Source of the DNA: Pseudomonas sp. PD9R
GTDB lineage: Bacteria; Pseudomonadota; Gammaproteobacteria; Pseudomonadales; Pseudomonadaceae
Direction: 5' to 3'
Length of the DNA stretch: 64,000 bases
Assembly: GCF_019200975.1 (NCBI RefSeq)
Contig: NZ_JAHTMR010000001.1
Span: forward strand, 1 to 64,000
The notes beneath the pieces are model-generated. The model made no database searches. It had not been told where the DNA came from and saw nothing but the letters and a program-made list of their open reading frames with translations. Positions within the stretch are counted from its first letter, which is position 1; each line of letters begins with the position of its first letter. Below, one piece after another: positions 16,411 to 25,975 of the stretch. The translations under genes and the position numbers were made by a program.

Positions 16411-17700
16411 TTACGGCAACTCGCGGCAGGCGTAAAACGCGCTCAGCACTTTGACCAGGTGCGCCAGGTCATGGCTGCCGCACAGTTCGCGGATCGAGTG
16501 CATGGCGAACGTCGGCAGGCCGATGTCCACGGTGCGCACGCCCAGATGGCTGGCGGTGATCGGGCCGATGGTCGAGCCACAGCCCATGTCGCTGCGTACC
16601 ACGAAACTTTGCACTGGCACTTCTTCGGCCATGCACATGTGACGGAAGAACCCGGCTGTTTCGCTGTTGGTGGCGTAGCGCTGGTTGCTGTTGACCTTGA
16701 TCACCGGGCCGGCGTTGAGTTTCGGACCGTGGTTGGCGTCGTGCTTTTCCGCGTAGTTCGGGTGCACGCCGTGGGCATTGTCCGCCGAGACCAGCAGAGA
16801 CTTCTGAATGGTCCGTACGAATTCGTCGCCTTCGGGCAGCAGGCGACGCAACGTCTGCTCAAGCATCGGGCCATCGGCACCGCAGGCCGAGCATGAACCG
16901 ACTTCTTCGTGATCATTGCAGACCAGCACGCAGGTTTCGTCTGTCTCGGCAGTCAGCAACGCTTGCAGACCGGCATAGCACGACAGCAGGTTGTCGAGCC
17001 GCGCGCCGGCGATGAAGTCGCCATGCAGGCCGATGACAGCAGCACTTTGGGTGTCGTAGAAGCTCAGCTCGTAATCCAGCACGACGTCGGCGTTCAGGCC
17101 GTGTTCGCGGGCAAGTTGGTCGGTGAGTACGGCGCGGAAATCTACGCGCTCATCGCCGGCAAACTGCGCAAGCACTGGTGGCAACTCGGTCTGGGCATTG
17201 ATCGCCCAGCCCATGTTGGCTTCACGATTGAGGTGAATGGCCAGGTTCGGGATGATTGCGATCGGTGCCTTGAAGTCGATCAATTGGCTTTCGACCTTGC
17301 CGTCACGGCGGAAGGTCACGCGGCCGGCGAGGGACAGGTCGCGGTCAAACCACGGTGCCAGCAGCGCACCGCCATAGACTTCGACGCCCAACTGCCAGAA
17401 GCCTTGGCGTTGCAGTTCCGGCTGCGGCTTGACCCGCAGGCACGGGCTGTCGGTGTGAGCACCGACCAGGCGAATGCCGCCATGCAGTGGCGAATGACGA
17501 CCCATTTTGATCGCTACAATCGAGGAGTCGTTGCGAGTGACGTAATAACGGCCATTGGCTTCGGTGTTCCACGGCTCGCGCTCGTCGAGACGTTGGTAGC
17601 CCGCCGCTTCCAGACGCTGAACAAGGCTGGCGGTGGCATGAAACGGGGTAGGGGAGGCCCTGAGGAAGTCGATCAGGCCTTGGTTCAACTCTTCGCGCAT
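16411..17700 (-). CDS. apeB: M18 family aminopeptidase ApeB
   Basis: 429 residues from [17 protein letters not shown], whose ATG follows TGGAG; an in-frame extension to 17859 lacks family support. M18 metallopeptidase of the DNPEP/ApeB type, which removes N-terminal acidic or other residues from peptides in the cytosol, as a large homo-oligomer with two zinc ions. Visible metal ligand motifs: [14 protein letters not shown] (about 78-90), the bridging-metal region CNDHEEVGS (catalytic Glu) and late MCMAEEVP...[12 protein letters not shown]. Order apeB-rluA-minE-minD-minC on this strand is typical of Pseudomonas. Confidence 0.95.
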   Translation of the reverse strand: MREELNQGLIDFLRASPTPFHATASLVQRLEAAGYQRLDEREPWNTEANGRYYVTRNDSSIVAIKMGRHSPLHGGIRLVGAHTDSPCLRVKPQPELQRQGFWQLGVEVYGGALLAPWFDRDLSLAGRVTFRRDGKVESQLIDFKAPIAIIPNLAIHLNREANMGWAINAQTELPPVLAQFAGDERVDFRAVLTDQLAREHGLNADVVLDYELSFYDTQSAAVIGLHGDFIAGARLDNLLSCYAGLQALLTAETDETCVLVCNDHEEVGSCSACGADGPMLEQTLRRLLPEGDEFVRTIQKSLLVSADNAHGVHPNYAEKHDANHGPKLNAGPVIKVNSNQRYATNSETAGFFRHMCMAEEVPVQSFVVRSDMGCGSTIGPITASHLGVRTVDIGLPTFAMHSIRELCGSHDLAHLVKVLSAFYACRELP

Positions 17701-17780
17701 AAGAAACTCCAGACAGCAATGGCGCCAGTTTAACGTATTGGTCAGGGAAGTGGCGGTGGGCTGATGGTGGGGAAGCTCTC

Positions 17781-17883
17781 CTGTAGGAGCGAGCTTGCTC
17801 GCGATGAACCTGAGAGCCCCACGGGGTATCAGGTTTGCAGCGTCATTGATGACGACCATCGCGAGCAGGCTCGCTCCTACAGG
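17781..17883. repeat. REP doublet, family B (GAGCGAGCTTGCTCGCGAT)
   Basis: Inverted pair with a 60-base spacer between apeB and rluA; the arms CTGTAGGAGCGAGCTTGC and GCGAGCAGGCTCGCTCCTAC match. Confidence 0.9.
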
Positions 17884-17895
17884 GGGTGTTTGCGC

Positions 17896-18531
17896 TTAGA
17901 ACGGCGCCGGGCACTCAAAGCGCAAACGCTCACCGCTTTGCGGATGAGTGAAGCTGAGCATGCTCGCGTGCAGGCACAGTCGTGGCCAGGCGGCCAGTGC
18001 CTGTTCGTGGGCGTACAGCCCGTCGCCCAGCAGCGGATGACCGATCGACAGCATGTGCACGCGCAACTGGTGCGAGCGACCGGTGATTGGCGTGAGTTCG
18101 ACGCGACACCAGTCGCCGCAACGTTCCAGCACGCGCCAGAAGGTCAGGGCATGTTTGCCGAACTCATGATCGACTACATGGCGTGGCTTGGTCGGCGGGT
18201 CGTAGCGCAGCGGCAAATCGATGCTGCCGCTGTCGAGTTCCGGTTGGCCCCAGCACAGTGCGGTGTAGGCTTTTTCGGTTTCGCGGTCGTGAAATTGCCG
18301 AGACAGTTCACGGTGCGTATCGGGGTCGCGGGCCAACAGGATGATGCCGGAGGTTTCCCAGTCCAGTCGGTGGACAATTCGCGCCTCCGGGTAGCCGTTT
18401 TCCTGCAAGCGAGTAATCAGGCAGTCCTTGTTGTCGTCGGCCCGGCCGGGCACGGAGAGCAACAGGGTCGGCTTGTTCACCACCAGTACGGCGGCGTCCT
18501 GGTGGATGATATGGATATTGGACAACGGCAT
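17896..18531 (-). CDS. rluA: RluA-family pseudouridine synthase
   Basis: 211 residues, the short form without an S4 domain, as in RluA. The catalytic Asp is in HRLDWETSG (about residue 57), followed by RELSRQF and later RSHQLRVHM, LGDGLY and CLHASMLSFTHP. RluA isomerises uridine at 23S rRNA position 746 and tRNA position 32. Sits between REP doublets upstream of the min genes. The dual-specificity assignment is from length and family. Confidence 0.92.
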   Translation of the reverse strand: MPLSNIHIIHQDAAVLVVNKPTLLLSVPGRADDNKDCLITRLQENGYPEARIVHRLDWETSGIILLARDPDTHRELSRQFHDRETEKAYTALCWGQPELDSGSIDLPLRYDPPTKPRHVVDHEFGKHALTFWRVLERCGDWCRVELTPITGRSHQLRVHMLSIGHPLLGDGLYAHEQALAAWPRLCLHASMLSFTHPQSGERLRFECPAPF

Positions 18532-18580
18532 TAAAACAGCCTCGTAACAAACGCCAACGGCGGCTCAGAACCCTCGCCCC

Positions 18581-18667
18581 TGTGGGCGCTGCCGCAGGCT
18601 GCGATCTTTTGAGTTTGTTTTTAAAAAAGACAAGATCAAAAGATCGCAGCCTGCGGCAGTGCCTACA
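18581..18667. repeat. REP doublet, family A
   Basis: Inverted pair (GCTGCCGCAGGCTGCGATC and mirror) with a 30-base spacer, between rluA and minE. Confidence 0.9.
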
Positions 18668-18710
18668 AGGCTTGGAGGGCCTGAGCCGCCGTGGCTCCAG
18701 CCGGATCGAC

Positions 18711-18965
18711 TCAGCGATCTGGCAGGGTGATATTGAGTTCCAGAATCGAGCAGCTGCCCTGGCTTTCCAGTGCGACGTGCACGTCATCGGACCCGATATT
18801 GACGTACTTGCGAATCACCTCGACCAGTTCCTTCTGCAAGGCCGGCAGGTAATCCGGGGTACTGCGTTGGCCGCGTTCGTGCGCCACGATAATCTGTAGA
18901 CGCTCTTTCGCTACCGACGCGGTGCTTTGCTTTTTGTTGGCACGAAAGAAGTCAAAAAGGTTCAT
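18711..18965 (-). CDS. minE: cell division topological specificity factor MinE
   Basis: 84 residues, usual length. The N-terminus [12 protein letters not shown] forms the membrane-targeting and MinD-activating part; [15 protein letters not shown] is the anti-MinCD helix and the rest is the dimer/topological domain. MinE drives MinD oscillation by stimulating its ATPase. Last gene of minC-minD-minE; minD stop is 3 bases upstream. Confidence 0.96.
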   Translation of the reverse strand: MNLFDFFRANKKQSTASVAKERLQIIVAHERGQRSTPDYLPALQKELVEVIRKYVNIGSDDVHVALESQGSCSILELNITLPDR

Positions 18966-18968
18966 TGC

Positions 18969-19781
18969 TTAGTTGCCTCCAAACAGGCGCTCGAAGAATC
19001 CCTTCTTCTGTACATCGAGGAAACGATGTTCCACGGTCTTGCCCAACAGGCGGTCAACGGTATCGCTGTAGGCCTGGCCGGCATCGCTCTGGTCGTCGAG
19101 AATCACCGGAACGCCCTGGTTGGATGCCTTGAGCACCGCCTGGGATTCAGGGATCACGCCGAGCAGGGTCACCGAGAGGATTTCCTTGACGTCTTCTACG
19201 CCGAGCATTTCGCCTTTCTCGACACGTTCAGGGTGGTAGCGGGTGATCAGCAGGTGTTCCTTGATCGGGTCTTCGCCGCGTTCAGCGCGACGGGACTTGC
19301 TGGCCAGCAGGCCGAGCATGCGGTCCGAGTCACGAACCGAGGACACTTCCGGGTTGGTCACGACGATCGCTTCGTCAGCGAAGTACATGGCCAGGTGAGC
19401 GCCTTTCTCGATACCCGCCGGGGAGTCGCAGACCACGAACTCAAAGTCTTCCTTGAGTTGCATCAGGACTTTTTCCACGCCTTCGACAGTCAGCGCGTCT
19501 TTATCGCGGGTCTGACTGGCGGCCAGTACGTAGAGGTTTTCCAGGCGCTTGTCTTTGATCAGGGCCTGCTGCAGGTTGGCTTCGCCGTTGACGACGTTGA
19601 CGAAGTCGTAAACCACGCGGCGCTCGCAACCCATGATCAGGTCGAGGTTACGCAAACCGACGTCGAAGTCGACGATAACTGTTTTGTGGCCGCGCAGAGC
19701 GAGGCCGGTACCGATAGCGGCGCTGGTGGTGGTCTTACCCACACCACCCTTGCCGGATGTAACCACGAGAATCTTGGCCAA
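18969..19781 (-). CDS. minD: septum site-determining ATPase MinD
   Basis: 270 residues, the normal length. Deviant Walker A GKGGVGKTT at 10-18, switch region DFDVGLRNLD, Walker-type DSPAGIE, and the C-terminal amphipathic membrane helix KKGFFERLFGGN. It recruits MinC to the membrane and cycles with MinE to confine FtsZ rings to mid-cell. Immediately followed by minE. A 200-base gap separates it from minC. Confidence 0.97.
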   Translation of the reverse strand: MAKILVVTSGKGGVGKTTTSAAIGTGLALRGHKTVIVDFDVGLRNLDLIMGCERRVVYDFVNVVNGEANLQQALIKDKRLENLYVLAASQTRDKDALTVEGVEKVLMQLKEDFEFVVCDSPAGIEKGAHLAMYFADEAIVVTNPEVSSVRDSDRMLGLLASKSRRAERGEDPIKEHLLITRYHPERVEKGEMLGVEDVKEILSVTLLGVIPESQAVLKASNQGVPVILDDQSDAGQAYSDTVDRLLGKTVEHRFLDVQKKGFFERLFGGN

Positions 19782-19883
19782 GGTGTTTCACCCCTAAGGA
19801 AAAAGGACTTTTAGCCCCTGAAAAACATCTCTTGAAAACTACTGCAGTCGGACAGCCTTGGCTGGAGTTAGGTTGTAAGTAGC

Positions 19884-19900
19884 GTTTACCCCCGGTAAAC
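19884..19900. promoter_or_regulatory. perfect hairpin in the minC-minD gap
   Basis: GTTTACC-CCC-GGTAAAC, a 7-base-pair perfect palindrome with a 3-base loop, about 100 bases before minD. It could be an attenuating or processing structure, or an operator for a minD-proximal promoter. No U-tract follows in the min direction. Confidence 0.45.
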
Positions 19901-19981
19901 ACTGCTTTTGGCCTTTTTCCTACTTCGTTTGAGCCGTTTTCGCTACGTTTCAGAGATGCTTGGAAAATGCGGCAGTATCCG

Positions 19982-20719
19982 TTAAAGCCGAATGATGTTC
20001 AACACATCGCCCGACAGGCTGACCTGTACGCCCGAACCCCACAAAGGGTCGCGGCGCAGATCTTCGGAAACCTTGTAATGACCTGCGATGGAGACCAGTT
20101 CAGCGCTCATTTGCTGACAGAAAATCCTGGCCTTGGTGTCGCCTTTGACCCCGGCCAACACACGACCACGCATAGGGCCGTATACATGGATGTTGCCATC
20201 GGCGAGAAGTTCCGCCCCCGGACTGACCGACGAAATCACCACCAGATCGCTGCCCTGGGCATAAATTTGTTGGCCACCACGTACTGGCGACGTGATGATT
20301 TTCGTTGGTTTGATGGTCGGCTCCGGCGGTTTTTCCGGCTTTTTTGCCACGACCCCTTCGTTCAGGTCGAGCGTGCGCTCGCGAGCACCGGACGGCGGCA
20401 ACACAGGCAGATCGACAGCGATGGCGGCGGCGATGTCTTCAATGCGGCTGGCGCGGATCGCCAGGGTGCGCAAACCGTGTTGGCGGCACACGCGCATCAA
20501 GCCCGGCAGGTCGACAGCGCCTTCGTTGGCCGGCAATTTGTCGAGGGCCAATACCAGCGGCGCGTTGCTGAAAAAATTAGGTGCCTGCGCGACTTTGGCG
20601 GCCAATTGCCGGTCGAGACCTTCAAGGTCGTTACGGGCCAATTCCAGCACCGTAATGGCGAGCATGCTGCCCTTCAGCTGGAACACGGGATCTTGGTCTA
20701 GCGGTTCGGTTTGGCTCAT
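19982..20719 (-). CDS. minC: septum site-determining protein MinC
   Basis: 245 residues from [14 protein letters not shown]; in-frame upstream codons at 20728 and 20743 would add short tails. The N-terminal FtsZ-binding domain runs to about 105, followed by a Pro-rich linker ([15 protein letters not shown]) and the C-terminal beta-helix dimerisation and MinD-binding domain ([32 protein letters not shown]). First gene of the min operon, divergent from the acyltransferase gene. Confidence 0.95.
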   Translation of the reverse strand: MSQTEPLDQDPVFQLKGSMLAITVLELARNDLEGLDRQLAAKVAQAPNFFSNAPLVLALDKLPANEGAVDLPGLMRVCRQHGLRTLAIRASRIEDIAAAIAVDLPVLPPSGARERTLDLNEGVVAKKPEKPPEPTIKPTKIITSPVRGGQQIYAQGSDLVVISSVSPGAELLADGNIHVYGPMRGRVLAGVKGDTKARIFCQQMSAELVSIAGHYKVSEDLRRDPLWGSGVQVSLSGDVLNIIRL

Positions 20720-20837
20720 GGTCGGCATACAACGACTTGTCACTAAAAGTGCCGAGACTTATAACGAGAACGCCCGCAGGCCGCAAGCCGGGTCGAACGA
20801 TGTAGAATGCGCGGCCATTGTCTTTTCGGAACCTTTA

Positions 20838-21770
20838 ATGGATCGCCCGCGTTTTCGAACAACCTTTCTTTCTCCACGCTTTTGGCCGCTGTGGTGCGGC
20901 CTGGGGCTGTTGTGGCTGATTGTGCAGTTGCCGTACCCGGCGTTGCTGAGGACCGGTCGCGTGCTGGGTTCCTTGATGTACCGGTTGGCCGGCGACCGAC
21001 GGCGCATTGCCAAGCGCAATCTGGAGCTGTGTTTCCCAGAAAAAACCGCTGCCGAGCGCAAGCGGCTACTCAAGGAAAATTTTGCCTCCACCGGCATCGC
21101 CTTCTTTGAAATGGCCATGAGTTGGTGGTGGTCGCGCGAGCGTCTGGCAAAACTGGCTCATGTCGAAGGGCTGGAGCATTTGAAGACGGCTCAGCGTGAG
21201 GGTAAAGGCGTGATTCTGATGGCCGTGCATTTCACCACGCTGGAAATCGGCGCGGCGCTGCTCGGGCAGCAGCACACCATCGATGGCATGTACCGCGAAC
21301 ACAAGAATGCGCTGTTCGACTATGTCCAACGCAACGGTCGCGAGCGGCACAACCTGGATTCGCTGGCAGTTGAGCGCGAGGATGTGCGCGGGATGCTCAA
21401 ATTACTGCGGGCCGGCCGGGCGATCTGGTACGCACCGGATCAGGACTACGGCGCCAAGCAGAGCATTTTCGTGCCGTTGTTCGGCATCCAGGCGGCGACT
21501 GTTACCGCTACCAGCAAATTTGCGCGTCTGGGCAAGGCGCTCGTAGTGCCGTTCACCCAGGAACGTCTGGCGGATGGCAGCGGCTATCGCCTGGTGATTC
21601 ACCCACCGCTTGAAGGCTTCCCCGGCGAAACCGAAGAAGCCGACTGCCTGCGCATCAATCAGTGGATCGAAGGAGTTCTGCGTGAATGTCCGGAGCAATA
21701 CCTCTGGGCCCATCGCCGCTTCAAGAGCCGCCCACCCGGCGAGCCCAAGCTGTACGCCAAACGCGGTTGA
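20838..21770 (+). CDS. lipid A biosynthesis acyltransferase (LpxL/HtrB family)
   Basis: 310 residues from MDRPRFRTTFLSPRFW; a longer frame to 20292 only overlaps minC. One N-terminal membrane anchor (about 12-35). The acyltransferase signature HFTTLE (H-x4-E) near 131 and the later APDQDYG-x-FVPLFG and RRFKSRP are typical. It transfers a secondary acyl chain from acyl-ACP to lipid A at the inner membrane. Position next to minC matches the second htrB-like gene of P. aeruginosa (HtrB2). The exact acyl chain cannot be read. Confidence 0.92.
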   Translation: MDRPRFRTTFLSPRFWPLWCGLGLLWLIVQLPYPALLRTGRVLGSLMYRLAGDRRRIAKRNLELCFPEKTAAERKRLLKENFASTGIAFFEMAMSWWWSRERLAKLAHVEGLEHLKTAQREGKGVILMAVHFTTLEIGAALLGQQHTIDGMYREHKNALFDYVQRNGRERHNLDSLAVEREDVRGMLKLLRAGRAIWYAPDQDYGAKQSIFVPLFGIQAATVTATSKFARLGKALVVPFTQERLADGSGYRLVIHPPLEGFPGETEEADCLRINQWIEGVLRECPEQYLWAHRRFKSRPPGEPKLYAKRG

Positions 21771-21805
21771 TCAATCGATCCCGATAAGCACCATGGAGTG
21801 TTGCG

Positions 21806-22975
21806 ATGAGTCCTGCTGAACCGGTTACAGGGTTGATTCTTTCCGGCGGCGGGGCTCGGGCGGCCTATCAGGTGGGTGTGCTGGCGGCGATTGCCGAGTT
21901 GCTGCCGTTGGGCGCGGACAATCCCTTCCCGGTGATTGTCGGCACGTCGGCCGGTGCGATCAACGCAGTCAGCCTGGCCAGCGGCGCGACGGATTTTCGC
22001 GCGGCCATCGAGCGACTGACGGCGTTCTGGCAGGGCTTTCGTAGCCATCTGGTGTTGCGCAGCGACTGGCCGGGAGTTATCCGTCAGGCCAGCCGCTTTG
22101 TCAGCCACAGCTTACTCGGCCTTGGCGCCCAACTCCCGGTAGCGTTGCTCAACAGCTCACCGCTGCGCGGATTGCTCAGCGACAAGTTGCACATGAGCGG
22201 TATCGCCGACGCCATCGCGCAAAAGCAACTGCATGCCGTGGCGGTCACCGCGTTTGGTTATGAGTCTGGCCAGGCCGTCACCTTCTATCAAGGGGGCGGG
22301 ACCATCGACGCGTGGTTGCGTCATCGACGGATTGGCATCCCCACACAACTCTCCGTTGATCATTTGCTCGCCAGTTCGGCCATTCCGCTGTTGTTCGCTC
22401 CAGTAAAAATCGGCGAGGAGTATTTCGGCGATGGTGCGGTGCGCCAATCGGCACCGATCAGTCCGGCACTGCACCTGGGTGCCAGTCGCGTGCTGGTAGT
22501 GGGCGTCAGCGGCAACCCGCGCGGCGTCGACCCCGAGCAGCCGCTGCAACGTGCCTACACCGGTCAACAACCGACGCTGGCGCAGATCGGCGGGCACATG
22601 CTCAACAGTACGTTCATTGACAGCCTGGAAAGCGACATCGAGTTGCTGCAGCGTTTGAATCAATTCAGCCATCTCATGCCCGATGGCACGCCGACCCGTG
22701 CATTGGGCGTGGCACCTGTGGAGGTGCTGGTGATTTCGCCGAGTCAGCCGATCGACGAAATAGCCGCACGTCATCGCCAGGAACTGCCGGCGGCGCTGCG
22801 CCTGTTTTTGCGCGGGCCGGGCGCGACCAAGACCAGTGGGGCGGGGGTGTTGAGTTATCTGCTGTTCGAGGCGGGGTATTGCAGCGAGTTGATTGATTTG
22901 GGGCGACGGGATGCGTTGGCCAAGAAGGACGAGTTATGCCGGTTTCTTGGGCTTTCGGTGACTGAAAGCGATTGA
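21806..22975 (+). CDS. patatin-like phospholipase
   Basis: 389 residues. Oxyanion loop GLILSGGGARAAYQVG near 9-24, nucleophile elbow GTSAG (Ser near 53) and catalytic Asp in FGDGAVR near 211 form the Ser-Asp dyad. A cytosolic or peripheral lipase acting on phospholipids or related esters; no signal peptide. It follows the acyltransferase gene with a 35-base gap, an arrangement conserved in Pseudomonas. The stop is close to the leader repeat of the TccC-like genes. Confidence 0.92.
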   Translation: MSPAEPVTGLILSGGGARAAYQVGVLAAIAELLPLGADNPFPVIVGTSAGAINAVSLASGATDFRAAIERLTAFWQGFRSHLVLRSDWPGVIRQASRFVSHSLLGLGAQLPVALLNSSPLRGLLSDKLHMSGIADAIAQKQLHAVAVTAFGYESGQAVTFYQGGGTIDAWLRHRRIGIPTQLSVDHLLASSAIPLLFAPVKIGEEYFGDGAVRQSAPISPALHLGASRVLVVGVSGNPRGVDPEQPLQRAYTGQQPTLAQIGGHMLNSTFIDSLESDIELLQRLNQFSHLMPDGTPTRALGVAPVEVLVISPSQPIDEIAARHRQELPAALRLFLRGPGATKTSGAGVLSYLLFEAGYCSELIDLGRRDALAKKDELCRFLGLSVTESD

Positions 22976-22976
22976 A

Positions 22977-23060
22977 CTGTCAGTTCTGTCAGTAGATGTG
23001 GGTAGGTTTTTCGAGCAAATTGAAACCCTCGGTCAGAGGGTTGGAAGATGGCGGTTGCTC
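22977..23060 (+). repeat. leader repeat, copy 1, before the first tccC-like gene
   Basis: About 84 bases that recur before the second copy (25888-25975). The shared part reads GTAG..G...GGTTTTTCG.GCAAATTGAA then CAGAGGGTTGGAAGATGG. In one frame both encode FF-x-QIE-x-L-x-QRV-x-RW, but no start codon precedes it in this copy. Confidence 0.7.
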
Positions 23061-25855
23061 GATGGATTGATGCTCACACGCCGACGATATCGGCAGTGGA
23101 CCCGCGTGGGTTGGCTGTGCGAAATATCGCCTATTGGTGTCATCCGTTGGACCCAAGTATTCAGTCCCGTATCACCCGCACCCACTTCGATACAGCCGGA
23201 CGGTGCGTGGCTTCCTGGGACCCGCGATTGTGGGGAACTGCGCCGAACCCGAACCTCGAAAACACCTTTGATCTGCAAGGCCGGCCTTTGTTGGTGGACA
23301 GCGTCGATGCCGGTTGGCAACTGAACTTGCTGGATCAGGCAGGTGAGGCGCACTCGTTCTGGGACGGTCGCGGGAGTCAGCGTCACACTGAGTACGATGA
23401 ACTTCAGCGCCCGACAACCGTGACGGAGCAGATGAAGGATGACTCGCCACGCGTCGCCGAGCGCTTTGCATACGGCGGTGCAGGAGCCGAGTTCGCGGAC
23501 CATAACCAATGTGGTCAACCGATTCGCCACGACCATCCGGCCGGCCGTCGCAGCCTCTGCCAATACGGTGTGGGTGGTTTGCCGCTGTTGGAGCAGACTC
23601 GTTTCATGGTCGATCTGGAACCGCCGGATTGGTCGTCCGAGTTTGCCGAGGCCAGACTGGAAGACAAGGTTTTTCAGACGACGCAGCGGTACGGTCCTTC
23701 GGGGGATATGCGCTGTCAGAGTGACGCTATGGGCAACGTCAGATTTTTCGCTTACGACCGGGCGGGTCAGTTAAGCGAGGCCCGGCTGATGCTGGCGGGT
23801 TCTTTAGAAGCACCTCGGTTGTTGGTCAGTGAAATCCATTACGACGCCTTCGGCAGAAGTATCAGCGAACGGGCGGGAAATGGCGTCGTCACCACTGCTC
23901 GACACGCCGGTGATGATGGACGATTGCTGCAATTGCAGTCTCGCGATGCCCAAGGCAAGCCGCTTCAGGATTTGAATTATGCTTACGATCCGGTCGGCAA
24001 TATCACAAGCATTGAAGACAAGGCCCAGTTAACCCAACACTTCAATAGTCAACGTATCGATCCGGTCAATTGCTACGGCTATGACAGTCTTTATCAACTG
24101 ATCGAAGCCACTGGCAGGGAAGTCAGTCAGCCCGGTTTCGGCCCCGCGTTACCCATCTGGCAAACCACGCCGCTGGACCCCAACCAGCTGCGCAACTACA
24201 CCCAAACCTTCAACTACGATGCTGCCGGTAACTTGCAAACGCGGCATCACAGTGGTGAGGAGACCTTCGAGATGTTCACGTCGCCGGCCAGCAATCGCAG
24301 CGTCGCGGACAGGGAAAATCTGGCCGATGGTTTTGACGCCAACGGCAATCAGTTGGCGTTGTTGCGCGGTCAACGGATGTGCTGGGACATGCGCAACCAA
24401 TTAAGCAGGGTCACGATGGTCAGGCGCGCGGACGGGCGTGATGACACAGAATGTTATTTCTATGACAGCCCAGGACATCGCTTGCGAAAGGTCCGACTCA
24501 TTGAAGCTGCGCGTCGCACGCTGGTTGCGGACGTTCGCTACTTGCCGGGGTTGGAAATTCATCGCGATACGGCTACGGGTGAAGAGCGGCATGTTGTCAG
24601 TGTCGAGGCGGGCCTGAGTCATGTTCGTGTTTTGCGTTGGGTCACGAAACCACCCGTAGGTGTACCTATCGATCAACTGCGTTATTGCCTGAGTGACCAT
24701 CTGAACTCTTGCACACTGGAACTGGATGAGTGGGGTGCGTTGTTGAGTCGAGAGGTTTATTACGCGTTTGGTGGTACGGCGATATGGGCCGGTTCCAGCG
24801 AGGTTGAAGACAGGTACAAAACGATTCGTTATTCGGGGAAGGAGCGGGACGCGACAGGGCTTTATTATTATGGGTATCGGTACTACGCACCGTGGTTGCA
24901 GCGGTGGGTGAGTGCGGATCCTGCTGGGGCAGTTGATGGTGTGAATTTTTTTATTGCGCTGTTCAATAATCCGGTCAATTGGGTGGATGAAGAAGGTCAG
25001 AATGCAGTGCCAACCATTGCTCATTATTATTGGGGTGGAGGGAATATCAATCCTGCATTCCTCAGTAACATACTGACCTTCAAAAAATATAACCCTGAGT
25101 ACCAAATGAATGTATGGACCGACAAAACCGCCCATATTTTGAATACATTATCCACAATGGAAACCAGCGATGATCCGGCATACCGTACACTGGCCCGTCA
25201 ATACGGGCGAGATCTTCATATAAATGAGTCCAGTAAGGTATTTGAAGGTTTAGCAAAAATAGCGCCGCAAGTCAGCCGTGTGGAATCATTGTTTCTCCGT
25301 GAAAGTAATGGCCCTTACAGGAACATTGCCGCGGCGAGTGATATTTTTAGAATAGCTGCGCTTTACGTATATGGAGGACTGTACATGGATGTTGATGTTG
25401 CCATACCCAGCGGCCGAATTAGCCGCCCACAAGCCCCAGACGGCTTTGCGGCTACAATCTGGGAAGAGCACAATGGTCGCCTGATCTCAAATTCAATATT
25501 GGTGGCAATACCTGGTTTTTCGCACGGGGAAAAACTTATGGCAGAAATGATTGATGACTACAAAGAACTAGCTAAAGTTGTCTGGACTATCAAAAGAAGT
25601 GAGCCGGGCGCGCGTTATGATGGGACCATGTTGTTGACTGGGCCGAACTCTTTAAATAAAGATCGTTCTAATTCAATGGCAAGTATCAACGTAAAAGATT
25701 TCGGTCATCGGGTACCTGTTGAGCGTAAGGGAATGTTTATTAATCTCACGGGGGATCCGGATTTGTTGTTCCTACGCGGTATTCGTGAAGGGGTTGCTGA
25801 TCATAGTGGCTGGTCGAAAGTATGTCCGGGCCGTCGAGCCTCGATATCGTTATAG
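23048..25855 (+). CDS. TccC-like Tc toxin C subunit with GT44-type glycosyltransferase tip (copy 1)
   Basis: 935 residues, ATG after GAGGG. The N-terminus has the TccC pattern (HTPTISAVDPRGLAVRN, ESVDAGW), then YD repeats, and the core RYSGKERDATGLYYYGYRYY and DPAGAVDGVN...NNPVNWVDEEG near 595-650, which in Tc C subunits acts as an autoprotease. The variable tip (about 650-935) matches the large clostridial glucosyltransferases in order: HYYWGGGNIN, NIAAASDIFRIAALYVYGG, DXD as MDVDVA, LLTGPNS and a final SGWS. Such enzymes attach sugars to host GTPases. Normally C subunits pair with a B subunit; none is in this window, and no immunity gene follows. The tip has lower GC than the core. Confidence 0.85.
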   Translation: MAVARWIDAHTPTISAVDPRGLAVRNIAYWCHPLDPSIQSRITRTHFDTAGRCVASWDPRLWGTAPNPNLENTFDLQGRPLLVDSVDAGWQLNLLDQAGEAHSFWDGRGSQRHTEYDELQRPTTVTEQMKDDSPRVAERFAYGGAGAEFADHNQCGQPIRHDHPAGRRSLCQYGVGGLPLLEQTRFMVDLEPPDWSSEFAEARLEDKVFQTTQRYGPSGDMRCQSDAMGNVRFFAYDRAGQLSEARLMLAGSLEAPRLLVSEIHYDAFGRSISERAGNGVVTTARHAGDDGRLLQLQSRDAQGKPLQDLNYAYDPVGNITSIEDKAQLTQHFNSQRIDPVNCYGYDSLYQLIEATGREVSQPGFGPALPIWQTTPLDPNQLRNYTQTFNYDAAGNLQTRHHSGEETFEMFTSPASNRSVADRENLADGFDANGNQLALLRGQRMCWDMRNQLSRVTMVRRADGRDDTECYFYDSPGHRLRKVRLIEAARRTLVADVRYLPGLEIHRDTATGEERHVVSVEAGLSHVRVLRWVTKPPVGVPIDQLRYCLSDHLNSCTLELDEWGALLSREVYYAFGGTAIWAGSSEVEDRYKTIRYSGKERDATGLYYYGYRYYAPWLQRWVSADPAGAVDGVNFFIALFNNPVNWVDEEGQNAVPTIAHYYWGGGNINPAFLSNILTFKKYNPEYQMNVWTDKTAHILNTLSTMETSDDPAYRTLARQYGRDLHINESSKVFEGLAKIAPQVSRVESLFLRESNGPYRNIAAASDIFRIAALYVYGGLYMDVDVAIPSGRISRPQAPDGFAATIWEEHNGRLISNSILVAIPGFSHGEKLMAEMIDDYKELAKVVWTIKRSEPGARYDGTMLLTGPNSLNKDRSNSMASINVKDFGHRVPVERKGMFINLTGDPDLLFLRGIREGVADHSGWSKVCPGRRASISL
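24171..24897 (+). repeat. direct repeat: core shared by both tccC-like genes, copy 1
   Basis: This 727-base segment aligns without gaps to 27092-27818 (constant offset 2921) and includes runs identical over 100 bases (24503-24612). It ends just before the variable tip. Confidence 0.85.
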
Positions 25856-25887
25856 AGTCATCATGTTGGAATCAGCACCGCTATGGC

Positions 25888-25975
25888 CTACATGTCAGTT
25901 GTGACAGTAGAAGTCGATGAGTTTTTCGCTCAAATTGAAGCCCTGAGGCAGAGGGTAACAAGATGGCGACTTCGC
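25888..25975 (+). repeat. leader repeat, copy 2, before the second tccC-like gene
   Basis: The counterpart of 22977-23060. Here an ATG at 25891 opens a frame MSVVTVEVDEFFAQIEALRQ that continues past the tccC-like start; it has no homologue that I recognise and may be a remnant. Confidence 0.7.

Noticed and set aside
20292..20837. long N-terminal extension of the lipid A acyltransferase
   Set aside because: It lies antisense to minC and has no family match; the family start is MDRPRFRTTF at 20838.
22998..23324. 108-residue plus-strand frame over the start of the first tccC-like gene
   Set aside because: Out of frame with the toxin gene and not conserved in copy 2 beyond the leader peptide stretch.
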